A stretch of DNA of 10,849 nucleotides from Candidatus Fermentibacterales bacterium (lineage in GTDB: Bacteria; Fermentibacterota; Fermentibacteria; Fermentibacterales; JAFGKQ01), in assembly GCA_016928495.1 (NCBI GenBank), contig JAFGKQ010000312.1, positions 1 to 10,849 of the forward strand. Direction: 5' to 3'. The notes under the pieces were generated by a model that saw only the letters and a list, made by a program, of their open reading frames with translations, was not told where the DNA came from and did not search any database. Positions 1 to 5,812 of this stretch are shown here, piece by piece (within the stretch, counting starts at the first letter, position 1; every line of letters starts with the position of its first letter). Position numbers and translations under genes: made by a program.

Positions 1-1
1 G

Positions 2-856
2 GAAGGGTCCGGGCCGGGCGAGCTGTCGATGACCGCCTTCGCCTGCGTGACTGGGTCAGGGGACCTGTACGTGACCCAGAGGGGGGCGATGGACCGGTTC
101 GACTACTTCACCGGGGAGTGGCTGGAGGAGCAGCCCCGCGGCATGGCGCCGCCCCCGTTCGGCCTCATGGGCCTCCAGGACAGCGCGTACGTCGGGGTGT
201 ACCTGGAGTTCGCCGATGACCCGTCGGGAGTTGGCCTCGACATCGGGGTGGCCCTGTTCGTCCCCGGTCCGTTCTCGCCCGTCACCAGGTTCATCGAGGA
301 CCACTACGTGCTGAGAGATCCGAACGACGCCGCCGGCTTCATGGACAGGGTGTGGTTCGGCTACAACATCGCCATAGGCCGGGACGAGACGATCTATATC
401 GCACGGAGATCGTCGGAGCAGTACGAGGTCCTCGGCTTTTCGAGGGACGGCGAGATCGTCTTCGAGCTCCAGCGTGATCTACCCAGGGTCGAGCGCAGCG
501 AGGAGGAGATGGCGGAGGAAAGGAGCTTCCGGCTGGCCCAGCTCGAGAGCATGGATGCTGGCGGGATGAACTACGAGGCGGATCCCTGGCGTCCGTTCAT
601 CACGGGAATCGGTGCGGACGCGTCGGGCATGGTCTGGGTGCGCCGGGGTACCGAGGTCGTCCCCACGTTCGACGTGTACGATCCGGTCAGCATGGAGCAG
701 GTTCTCACGATCACGATCCCGGAGGCCGGGGAAGGTGGGCTGTACTGGCGGGTCACGGTGGACCGCTTCGGCATCCTGGCCTGGAACGAGAACCCGGAGT
801 CCGGCTGGCAGCAGATCTACGTCCTGGAAGCTCCGGAGCTGCCTCCCGGAGACTGA
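2..856 (+). CDS. 6-bladed beta-propeller protein, 5'-truncated by the window edge
   Basis: This is the C-terminal part of an NHL-like 6-bladed beta-propeller protein. The frame is open from base 2, and the residues before the first internal ATG (position 29) read EGSGPGELS. That is the family motif G-x-GPGEL, so the real start lies upstream of the window and the ATG at 29 is only an internal Met. The same motif (GAGPGEL) occurs in the lipoprotein at 5813-6934. The two also align at the end: VLGFSRDGEIVF against VLKGFDCEGNLVL, then GIGADASGMVWV against SIGVDADGNIWL, then DRFGILAW against NRYGMLAF, and IYVLE against VYLLE. They are therefore paralogs. The family is common in FCB bacteria and usually sits in the envelope; the ligand is unknown. 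The gene converges on the secreted-protein gene at 919-1536. The fold assignment is fairly firm; the function is not known. Confidence 0.8.
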   Translation, partial: EGSGPGELSMTAFACVTGSGDLYVTQRGAMDRFDYFTGEWLEEQPRGMAPPPFGLMGLQDSAYVGVYLEFADDPSGVGLDIGVALFVPGPFSPVTRFIEDHYVLRDPNDAAGFMDRVWFGYNIAIGRDETIYIARRSSEQYEVLGFSRDGEIVFELQRDLPRVERSEEEMAEERSFRLAQLESMDAGGMNYEADPWRPFITGIGADASGMVWVRRGTEVVPTFDVYDPVSMEQVLTITIPEAGEGGLYWRVTVDRFGILAWNENPESGWQQIYVLEAPELPPGD

Positions 857-877
857 CTTGGCCCCGGCCTTGCCTGG

Positions 878-906
878 TTCCATTCCCGCCCGGGTTCGGG
901 ATGGAA
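878..906. terminator. Candidate bidirectional hairpin between convergent genes
   Basis: TTCCAT(T)CCCG pairs with CGGGATGGAA across an 8-nt loop: a 10-bp stem with one bulged T. It lies in the 62-nt gap between two convergent stop codons, where a shared terminator is expected. Neither strand has a clear T-run after the stem, so intrinsic termination is uncertain. Confidence 0.45.
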
Positions 907-918
907 GCCTGGGCTGGC

Positions 919-1536
919 TCAGAGTTCCTTACTGAAAGCCGTCTTCATGCCGGCAAGGGTCGAGGGATCCAGCCCGAGCTGCCCTATCAGCTGCTGGTAG
1001 TGCGCCACCGTGAGCAGGGAGCCGGTCGAGGAGCCGTATCCCCCGGTGAGAGCCCTGAAGGTGCCGGTGTCCCAGGCATAGATGTAAACGCTGCCCGTTC
1101 CTGTCCCCCACTCGTACTCGATGATCAGGTTGTCGGATCCGTCGTACCAGAACGGGACGTCCAGCGTCTCCGTGATCCACTCGTCCACGTCGCCGGAAAT
1201 GGTGTATGTGGGCCGGTCGAGAACGAGAGTCCTTGTTCCGGGCACGTAGTTCTCGAGGTAGGTCTCGCCCAGCTCGTCCGTCTCGCAGTAGCCCATGTAG
1301 ATGGCGAAGTTGGTGAAGCTCGCGGAACCGGCTCCGCCAGGCGTTCTCTTCCAGCCCAGCTCCTCGATAGTGATCGGCTGGCCGATCTCCTCCTCAAGGT
1401 ACAGCACCTGGAAATGCAGGCTGAGAGCGCAGTCCCCGCAGAACGGATCGCCCGAGAGCAGCTCGGGCTCCCCTATCGTGATGATCTCCGCGAACGACAA
1501 GGAGAAGAGAAAAACGGCAATGAACAGGCTCTTCAT
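919..1536 (-). CDS. Secreted stand-alone beta-sandwich domain protein
   Basis: This is a 205-residue exported protein of unknown function. Residues 1-16 form a Sec signal peptide (Lys2, then a Phe/Leu-rich core, with probable cleavage SFA|EI). The rest is one domain resembling the lectin-like beta-sandwich found repeatedly in large FCB secreted proteins. The typical pieces appear in order: an LYLEEEIG segment at about 45-52, FTNFAIYMG at 74-82, a TRTLVL strand, then DVPFWYDGSDNLIIEYEW. Such domains usually sit inside long proteins that end in a T9SS sorting signal; here the domain stands alone with no C-terminal signal. It has three cysteines, two in a C33-G-D-C36 pair and one at 84. The ATG at 1536 is supported by AGGAG 6-7 nt upstream. 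The gene follows the Omp28-like gene on the same strand after 104 nt. Recognition of the domain type is from memory, not from a search. Confidence 0.75.
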   Translation of the reverse strand: MKSLFIAVFLFSLSFAEIITIGEPELLSGDPFCGDCALSLHFQVLYLEEEIGQPITIEELGWKRTPGGAGSASFTNFAIYMGYCETDELGETYLENYVPGTRTLVLDRPTYTISGDVDEWITETLDVPFWYDGSDNLIIEYEWGTGTGSVYIYAWDTGTFRALTGGYGSSTGSLLTVAHYQQLIGQLGLDPSTLAGMKTAFSKEL

Positions 1537-1609
1537 GAGTGACTCCTATCGGACCTCCGAGGCGTGGGACCGGCACCCGCCGCAGAACACCGAGGGCACT
1601 ACCCGGGAC

Positions 1610-1635
1610 GGGCGCCGGCCCTGGCGTCAGCGCCC
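1610..1635 (-). terminator. Weak hairpin just after the Omp28-like gene
   Basis: GGGCGC (1610-1615) pairs with GCGCCC (1630-1635) around a 14-nt loop, starting 5 nt past the stop codon at 1641. An alternative pairing, GACG with CGTC (1607-1610 / 1625-1628), overlaps it. No T-run follows. It could attenuate read-through into the downstream secreted-protein gene, or be chance in GC-rich DNA. Confidence 0.25.
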
Positions 1636-1640
1636 GGATC

Positions 1641-2648
1641 TCAGGGTATCACCACCACACGCTCGCTGGAGATAGTCTCCCCGTCACAGTCTATTCTGAT
1701 CAGAAAAACCCCGGGGCTCCCGATGTCGAGCGACTCCTGTTGCGGGCCGATCATCCACCGCTGCGACAACAGCCTGCCGCACAGGTCGAAGACCCGCAGG
1801 GTCGCGGGCGTCCCTTCCGGAAGATCCGCGGTGATGGTGAAGGTGCCTGTGCAGGGGTTGGGGAAGATCGCCACGCTGACGGGGGATGGGAGGGCCGCAT
1901 ACGCCCTGTCAGCCACGCCGGTCAGATCGCTGAGCTTCCCGAACCAGGCGTTCTTCACCTCCTTTGAGGAACCCGTGTGGTTCTGGACGAAGACGGAGAC
2001 ATAGAGGTTTTCCACGACCCAGCTGCTGGTCGCGTAGGGAACCTCGACGGAGACCGTGTCCGGATAGGCGGATCCGAACGAGCAAGACTGCCCGTCGGCT
2101 CCACAGAGATTGTCCCTGAAGGCCTGCTCGAAGTAGGAGCCGGCCCAGTAGCCCTCTCCTGGTACATCGTTCTCAACCAGGATGCAGTGGAGCCTGAGAT
2201 CGGAATCGCCCAGGTCCTGCTCAGCTATGAGGGATATGCGGAGAATCCCCGAATCGTTGGAGAAGTCGCTGGACACGCCGATCTGAAGGTAGGACGGGAC
2301 CGCCATCCTGCTGCTGAACGCGCTAGTGAGGCCGGAAGCAGAGTTCGTCGCGTGTATGACACCATCGAACTGAATCCAGGGGACGCCGTTGACGGAGTAC
2401 AGGTTGACTCTGGCCGTCTGCTCGGTGGGGTTCGCGGTGTAGATGGGATCCGAGGATGTAGGCCACCAGACATGCGGTCTGACCACCGAGAGCTGGCCAG
2501 GATGGGAGCTGATGAAGGAATTGAGTGTCGGTTCGAAGGACCAGCAGGGCCCGCAGCCGCAGTTAGTGAAGTCCTCCAGCAGGACAACCCTGTCAGCTGC
2601 GAGGCAGGTACATGCGAGAACGACAGGAATGCTCCAGACGAGCTTCAT
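1641..2648 (-). CDS. Omp28-like thioredoxin-fold exported protein with T9SS C-terminal sorting domain
   Basis: This 335-residue exported protein begins with a signal sequence (about 1-18). Cys13 in VVLAC could also make it a lipoprotein, so the processing route is ambiguous. Next comes a thioredoxin-like domain with the redox motif C32-G-P-C35 after EDFTNCG and a likely cis-proline at Pro90 (GVPW). This is the pattern of Omp28-related outer-membrane proteins. A beta-rich middle follows. The last ~75 residues, starting IFPNPCTGTF at 261, with FDLCGRLL and PGVFLIRI, are a type-A T9SS sorting domain that directs export across the outer membrane. Extra cysteines lie within the sorting domain (266, 290, 321). 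The ATG at 2648 has a strong GAGGAGGG 5 nt upstream. The likely role is an outer-surface thiol/disulfide or structural protein; the redox activity is inferred from CGPC. The small secreted protein lies downstream on the same strand. Confidence 0.85.
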   Translation of the reverse strand: MKLVWSIPVVLACTCLAADRVVLLEDFTNCGCGPCWSFEPTLNSFISSHPGQLSVVRPHVWWPTSSDPIYTANPTEQTARVNLYSVNGVPWIQFDGVIHATNSASGLTSAFSSRMAVPSYLQIGVSSDFSNDSGILRISLIAEQDLGDSDLRLHCILVENDVPGEGYWAGSYFEQAFRDNLCGADGQSCSFGSAYPDTVSVEVPYATSSWVVENLYVSVFVQNHTGSSKEVKNAWFGKLSDLTGVADRAYAALPSPVSVAIFPNPCTGTFTITADLPEGTPATLRVFDLCGRLLSQRWMIGPQQESLDIGSPGVFLIRIDCDGETISSERVVVIP

Positions 2649-2812
2649 CGAATCCCTCCTCGTTGTTTAATGCGGAAAGCCGGCAGCAGCAGGGTTTGGG
2701 GCGGTGCGCGGGAAGGAAGACCTCGGCGAGCGGGGCGCGGTAGGAGTGCCGCGTATCGTAGGGTCGCTAGCAGAAGGCGATCAGAGGCGGACTCCGCGCC
2801 GGTGGGAGAGAC

Positions 2813-2848
2813 GGGTCTGCCAGAAGGCAGGGTCGGCGCCGCCGACCC
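2813..2848 (-). other. Tandem hairpins with mutually exclusive pairing
   Basis: GGGTCGGC-GCC-GCCGACCC (2830-2848) is a perfect 8-bp stem with a 3-nt loop. Directly beside it CTGCC-AGAA-GGCAG (2817-2830) forms a 5-bp stem. A second GGGTC at 2813-2817 could compete with the GGGTC at 2830-2834 for the single GACCC at 2844-2848. No T-run follows on either strand. It could be a terminator for the gene at 3054-4349, an attenuator-like element in the Omp28-like leader, or chance. Confidence 0.35.
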
Positions 2849-2972
2849 GGGGGGAGGCTCAATACCCATCTCGAAGATGCAATGCTGTGAAGTCCCGGCG
2901 TTGCTCCATGACAACCTGCGCAAGCACCATCACTCTCCCGTTCGTGAGGCCGTATTCCCTATTAAAAAAGTA

Positions 2973-2999
2973 TCTATAGTGTCCGGCGCCGGATGTCCA
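2973..2999 (-). promoter_or_regulatory. Possible promoter for the Omp28-like gene with palindromic spacer
   Basis: On the minus strand TGGACA (2994-2999, 5 of 6 to TTGACA) is followed after 15 bp by TATAGA (2973-2978, 4 of 6 to TATAAT). The spacer contains the perfect palindrome TCCGGCGCCGGA (2982-2993). The spacer is short for a standard promoter, and sigma consensus in this phylum is not known. If real, the transcript would have a leader of about 315 nt before the start at 2648. Confidence 0.3.
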
Positions 3000-3003
3000 G
3001 CCC

Positions 3004-3015
3004 GTTTCCGGAAAC
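3004..3015. repeat. Perfect 12-bp palindrome GTTTCCGGAAAC
   Basis: GTTTCCGGAAAC reads the same on both strands. It lies 10 bp from the second 12-bp palindrome (2982-2993); both contain TCCGG/CCGGA half-sites. The pair starts 38 nt after the stop codon of the dehydratase-like gene. It could be an operator pair, or part of a 3'-end structure. Confidence 0.4.
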
Positions 3016-3053
3016 TCAGAACAGCCCCGGCACATCCGTCTGGTAGAAGTCCA

Positions 3054-4349
3054 TCACGAGGTGCCCTGCCCGACGACCTCCCCGAAGGCCTCGATCCTCA
3101 CTCGTAGCTGGGCCTCGTCCTCCTCGCTGTAGTCGGAGACTATCTTGAGGCTCGGGATGCCCATCTCGCGGAGTGTCTTGTCGAGTGCGTTCGCCTCGAT
3201 GTCGTATCCGTGGCAGTACTGGAGGATGTTGTGGATGACGGCGCCGGCCCTGAAGTCGGATACCAGGGCTTTGAGGTTCTCGAGCCTCTCGGAGTTGGGA
3301 GAGAAGCAGGCGCAGTCGATCCGGAAGTACCTGTCCGCTACAGCGCTGATCATCTCGCCGACCGTTTCCAGATCCTCCGGAACCGTGTCCCGGTAGTACC
3401 TGATGCCCGTGCAGGACTCGTCTGCCACTATCCTCATGCCCGACGACTCGGTGACGTAGTGGATCTTCGCGTGACCCATAGGCGAAGGACTTCCCGCGAG
3501 GAGCACCCTGGTTCCCCCATTGTCGGGGTAGGCAGATACTCCCATCCCGGCCCTCTTCTTCAGCTCGTCGAGAAGTGCCTGGCCGCAGGAGTTGAAGCGC
3601 TCGAGGTCCATGCTGAGTGCTGCCTGAGAGACCAGAAGGGCATCGATGCCCGATATCGGTGGCTCGTCGAGTTTCCTGAGCTCGTTCACCTCCCGGAGGA
3701 GGTTCCTGCGCCGGTTGACCAGCTTTATCGAGTCTCTCAGGCGCTCCTTCGTCACCCTTTGCCCCGAAAGCTCCTCTAGCTGCTCCCGGAAGCCCCTGAC
3801 CTCCTCGAGCCACAGCTCCCTGTCGACGTCCTGCTTCTTCTGTGGGACCTCCATTACCCTGAAACCGAAGAGGTCCCATGTCTTCTTCTTCGCATCGCAC
3901 GTGGTCTCCCCCACCGCGAAGTCCTTCAGCGTCTTGTAGGGGCAGGTCTTGCTGAGAGCCATTCCGAAGGTCGATCTGACGAGGGGGCAGATATCCCTCG
4001 GCAGCATCTTGTCGGCGTAGTCCACGGACCACCCCGAGCCTCCGCAGAGCGGGATGGGGAGCACCCCCGCGGCCAGGGCGATCTCGTCGGGAACGTAGAT
4101 GCAGAAAGTCCCGATAGACTTGCCCCCGGCTCTGCGGTGCTCGAGAATCTCCGCTACTCTCTGCCCGTGGCTGTCGAATGCCGCCTCGTCGAACAACCGG
4201 ATGGTGTCGGGTCGCCCGCCCTGCCAGTCGTGCGTTCTCGCGTGGCTGCGATGGGAGGCCGCAAGGAGTCTGTCGTGCAGATCGAGGTCGACCCCGAGCT
4301 CCGTCCACATCTGACGGAGCTGGGGCTCATCCAGTCTTGGGAGCGCCAT
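3054..4349 (-). CDS. 2-hydroxyacyl-CoA dehydratase / double-cubane-cluster (DccP, HgdB-type) protein
   Basis: This 431-residue cytoplasmic iron-sulfur protein belongs to the HgdB/FldB superfamily. Members include 2-hydroxyacyl-CoA dehydratase subunits and the double-cubane-cluster anaerobic reductases (DccP/YjiM). The diagnostic stretch is at about 80-160: GTFCIYVPDEIALAAG, then a PLCGGS segment, LPRDICPLVRSTFG, KTCPYK and TTCDAKKKTWDLFG. Cysteines are at 83, 102, 121, 136, 151, 255, 313, 346, 348 and 379. The second lobe holds GSP at 286-288, ESCTG at 311-315, DCACFSPN at 345-352 and QYCHGYD at 377-383. Length suits a single-subunit DccP-type protein. These enzymes use an ATPase activator of the ASKHA family to inject low-potential electrons; none is encoded in this window. 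The substrate cannot be told. The ATG at 4349 has GGAGG 6 nt upstream. The gene stands alone and is divergent from a flavoprotein gene, a possible electron partner. Confidence 0.88.
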   Translation of the reverse strand: MALPRLDEPQLRQMWTELGVDLDLHDRLLAASHRSHARTHDWQGGRPDTIRLFDEAAFDSHGQRVAEILEHRRAGGKSIGTFCIYVPDEIALAAGVLPIPLCGGSGWSVDYADKMLPRDICPLVRSTFGMALSKTCPYKTLKDFAVGETTCDAKKKTWDLFGFRVMEVPQKKQDVDRELWLEEVRGFREQLEELSGQRVTKERLRDSIKLVNRRRNLLREVNELRKLDEPPISGIDALLVSQAALSMDLERFNSCGQALLDELKKRAGMGVSAYPDNGGTRVLLAGSPSPMGHAKIHYVTESSGMRIVADESCTGIRYYRDTVPEDLETVGEMISAVADRYFRIDCACFSPNSERLENLKALVSDFRAGAVIHNILQYCHGYDIEANALDKTLREMGIPSLKIVSDYSEEDEAQLRVRIEAFGEVVGQGTS

Positions 4350-4380
4350 GGGTTACCTCCAGCCGGTACGGGTGCGAGCA

Positions 4381-4483
4381 CCGCCCGGCCGGAGGCCGAC
4401 GAAGGATCAGCCGGAGCCGGGCGGGATTCTGTCTTCCGGCAGGCTTGCACGAAGCCCGCTGCCGATTGCTCAGAGTCTTCTGA
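4381..4483 (-). promoter_or_regulatory. Three consecutive stem-loops in the divergent leader region
   Basis: Three stem-loops occupy the gap between divergent genes. (1) 4381-4424: CCGCCCGGC pairs perfectly with GCCGGGCGG, with three further inner pairs. (2) 4437-4464: CGGCA-GGCTT, loop GCACG, AAGCC, 3-nt bulge, TGCCG. (3) 4470-4483: TCAGA, loop GTCT, TCTGA. Both flanking genes start away from this region, so termination of an upstream gene is not a good explanation. On the minus strand they would fold in the 5' leader of the dehydratase-like mRNA, ending about 20 nt before its ribosome site. I could not match this to a known riboswitch. Confidence 0.45.
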
Positions 4484-4514
4484 CCAGCACCGCTTCTCCT
4501 TTCCTTGGTAGGAC

Positions 4515-4547
4515 AGTATAAGATCGACGGTCAGCCGTTTCCGTCAA
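4515..4547. promoter_or_regulatory. Possible divergent promoter region
   Basis: The only AT-rich patch between the divergent genes is AGTATAAGAT (4515-4524). On the minus strand it gives TATACT (4515-4520), with TTGACG at 4542-4547, but the 21-bp spacing is too long for a standard promoter. On the plus strand it gives TATAAG (4517-4522) without a clear -35 element. If used, the minus transcript would include all three stem-loops and the plus leader would be about 80 nt. Confidence 0.3.
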
Positions 4548-4607
4548 GCACTCGGCACGAGGCTGATACTGCAGTTCGTGGAAACGAAGCTCCGGGAAAG
4601 GAATCCG

Positions 4608-5174
4608 ATGAAGGTCTCAACCATACTCGGAAGTCCCCACGTGGACGGCAACACAGGGACCGTCCTCGGCAGGTTCGAGGGCATGCTCGAGGACTCGGGA
4701 CACGAGTTCGACCGCATCAACATCATCGACCACGAGGTGATGGGCTGCATGGGGTGCTACACCTGCAGGGACACCCCGGATGCACCGGGATGCATCCAGG
4801 TCGATGACGGCAACGCCATCTTCGAGAGACTGATCGCCGCCGACGCGGTCGTCTACGCTACTCCTCTGTACTGCTGGGGCTTCAGTGCCCAGCTCAAAGC
4901 CCTGATAGACCGCCACATCTGCCTGAAAACCGGAGATCAGGCGGATGGCCGCACCTCTCTCATGGAGGGCAAGCCCGTCCTCCTGCTGGTCACCTCCGCG
5001 GGTCCGGAGGAAGAGAACGCCGACGTCATACAGACCTCCTTCGAGAGGCTCTGCAGGTTCCTTGCACTCGACTGTCACGGCAAGTTCGTGGTGGCGAGGT
5101 GCGTCGATCCGGGATGCGCCTCGGAGCGCGCGGGGGAGTTCGCGGCCAGGATGCTGGAGGCGCTTGCGCCCTGA
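4608..5174 (+). CDS. Flavodoxin-fold NAD(P)H-dependent FMN oxidoreductase with a four-cysteine motif
   Basis: This 188-residue cytoplasmic flavoprotein belongs to the NADPH-dependent FMN reductase / iron-sulfur flavoprotein group. The N-terminus (TILGSPHVDGNT, residues 5-16) is the FMN-phosphate loop. A cysteine cluster follows: C47-x2-C50-x2-C53-x8-C62. It resembles the compact Isf-type motif that binds a [4Fe-4S] cluster, but the last gap is slightly longer than the usual 4-7. Next are the typical VVYATPLYCWGFSAQLKALIDR segment (about 84-105) and a KPVLLLVTSAGPEEE strand. I chose the ATG at 4608 because AAGGA lies 5 nt upstream and the protein then begins at the first Rossmann strand; a GTG at 4578 would add ten residues with no family match. 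It probably transfers electrons to a cytoplasmic acceptor. The divergent dehydratase-like gene is a candidate partner, by inference only. Confidence 0.87.
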   Translation: MKVSTILGSPHVDGNTGTVLGRFEGMLEDSGHEFDRINIIDHEVMGCMGCYTCRDTPDAPGCIQVDDGNAIFERLIAADAVVYATPLYCWGFSAQLKALIDRHICLKTGDQADGRTSLMEGKPVLLLVTSAGPEEENADVIQTSFERLCRFLALDCHGKFVVARCVDPGCASERAGEFAARMLEALAP

Positions 5175-5196
5175 TGCTGCTCTGGCCTCAGGGCGC
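5166..5196 (+). terminator. Hairpin containing the stop codon of the flavoprotein gene
   Basis: GCGCCCTGA (5166-5174) pairs perfectly with TCAGGGCGC (5188-5196) across a 13-nt loop; the TGA stop codon forms the end of the left arm. A second small stem, GGCCT/AGGCC, follows at 5216-5232. Convergent genes end on both sides, so a shared terminator region is expected. There is no T-run. Confidence 0.45.
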
Positions 5197-5276
5197 CGGG
5201 ATTCTCGCGGTGTCGGGCCTGACCGGGAGGCCTCAGTTCTTCGACTGTGGGGAGTCCGTTCGGAAGCTGGTGGCGA

Positions 5277-5768
5277 TCAGGTAGTCCCGGAAGACGTCTG
5301 ACCGTCCACCCCGAACCACTGCCCCGAGGCGAAGTCCTGCTCGAAGATCTGCCTGTCCTCGGGATCGGCGATTCTGCTTCCCAGCTCGCGGGCCTTCGCC
5401 TTGAGACGCGCTGCTTCCTCGGAGTCACCCGCAAGCGCGCTTGTCCTGGCGAGTCCCTCATACGCGAACGCCAGATCGAAGTCCTGCATCTTGCCGGGAT
5501 GCCGCTCGGTGAGCTCCATGCACCGCCTCGCGTGTCGCAGGGCCGCTTCCGGATGACCAAGCACCAGGTAGACCCGGGCGATGAGCCACTCGCCGCGCTG
5601 CTCGTTGGCCTCATCTCCCCCGACCAGCCAGTGGTACTGGGAGGCATGGGCCGCATGGATCATCCTCATGTCCTCTGCCTGCGTCCTGTCAGGCTTTTCG
5701 AGAAGGCTCCAGACCTCCCCGTTCAGGGCCGCGCCCAGCTCTCTGTGAAGATCAGGTCCCATGTCCAT
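5277..5768 (-). CDS. TPR-like conserved hypothetical protein
   Basis: This is a 163-residue soluble, helix-rich protein with no signal sequence. It resembles a conserved bacterial family whose members carry a WSLLEKPDRT segment, then HAAHASQYHW, GEWLIARVYLVLG, AALRHARRCMEL and FDLAFAYEGLARTSALAGD. All of these are present here, at about residues 20-118. The A/G spacing in the middle and C-terminal helices is that of tetratricopeptide-type helical pairs, which suggests a protein-binding role; no catalytic motif is visible. The ATG at 5768 has GGAG 6 nt upstream; a second ATG two codons later is possible. It follows the propeller lipoprotein on the same strand after 44 nt, so the two are probably co-transcribed. 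The function is unknown. Confidence 0.75.
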   Translation of the reverse strand: MDMGPDLHRELGAALNGEVWSLLEKPDRTQAEDMRMIHAAHASQYHWLVGGDEANEQRGEWLIARVYLVLGHPEAALRHARRCMELTERHPGKMQDFDLAFAYEGLARTSALAGDSEEAARLKAKARELGSRIADPEDRQIFEQDFASGQWFGVDGQTSSGTT

Positions 5769-5812
5769 GACGGTCTCCTCTCACTTTCCGGCGGCCTGGG
5801 GACAGCGCCAGC

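Larger units (their letters stand above)
2649..3053. other. 405-nt gene-free region with hairpins and palindromes
   Basis: No convincing gene lies here; the open frames in it lack a ribosome site and a recognisable product. What is visible: a GAGGAGGG ribosome site at 2654-2661 for the Omp28-like gene; a small hairpin CGCGG/CCGCG at 2736-2753; tandem hairpins at 2817-2848; an A-rich patch at 2964-2969; and two 12-bp palindromes at 2982-2993 and 3004-3015. Read on the minus strand this is both the 3' flank of the dehydratase-like gene and a possible long leader of the Omp28-like gene. Confidence 0.6.

Noticed and set aside
901-1542. 213-codon plus-strand frame opposite the small secreted-protein gene
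   Set aside because: Antisense shadow; the minus-strand frame has a signal peptide, ribosome site and a recognisable domain.
2645-2923. Small minus-strand frame in the gene-free region
   Set aside because: Low-complexity Pro/Ser/Arg-rich product, no ribosome site, overlaps the Omp28-like start.
1977-3107. 376-codon plus-strand frame spanning the Omp28-like gene and the gene-free region
   Set aside because: Antisense shadow with no ribosome site, no signal and no family motifs; it runs into unrelated sequence.
3016-4308. 430-codon minus-strand frame overlapping the dehydratase-like gene
   Set aside because: A frame-shifted shadow, Arg/Gly-rich. The frame at 3054-4349 carries all the family motifs and a ribosome site.
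4381-4520. Known structured RNA (cobalamin riboswitch, SRP RNA, RNase P RNA) in the divergent leader
   Set aside because: A few short strings looked similar on the minus strand, such as ACAGAATCC, but the order, spacing and conserved boxes do not match and an RNase P gene would overlap the flavoprotein gene.
4544-5078. Minus-strand frames opposite the flavoprotein gene
   Set aside because: Antisense shadows with no ribosome site or family motif.
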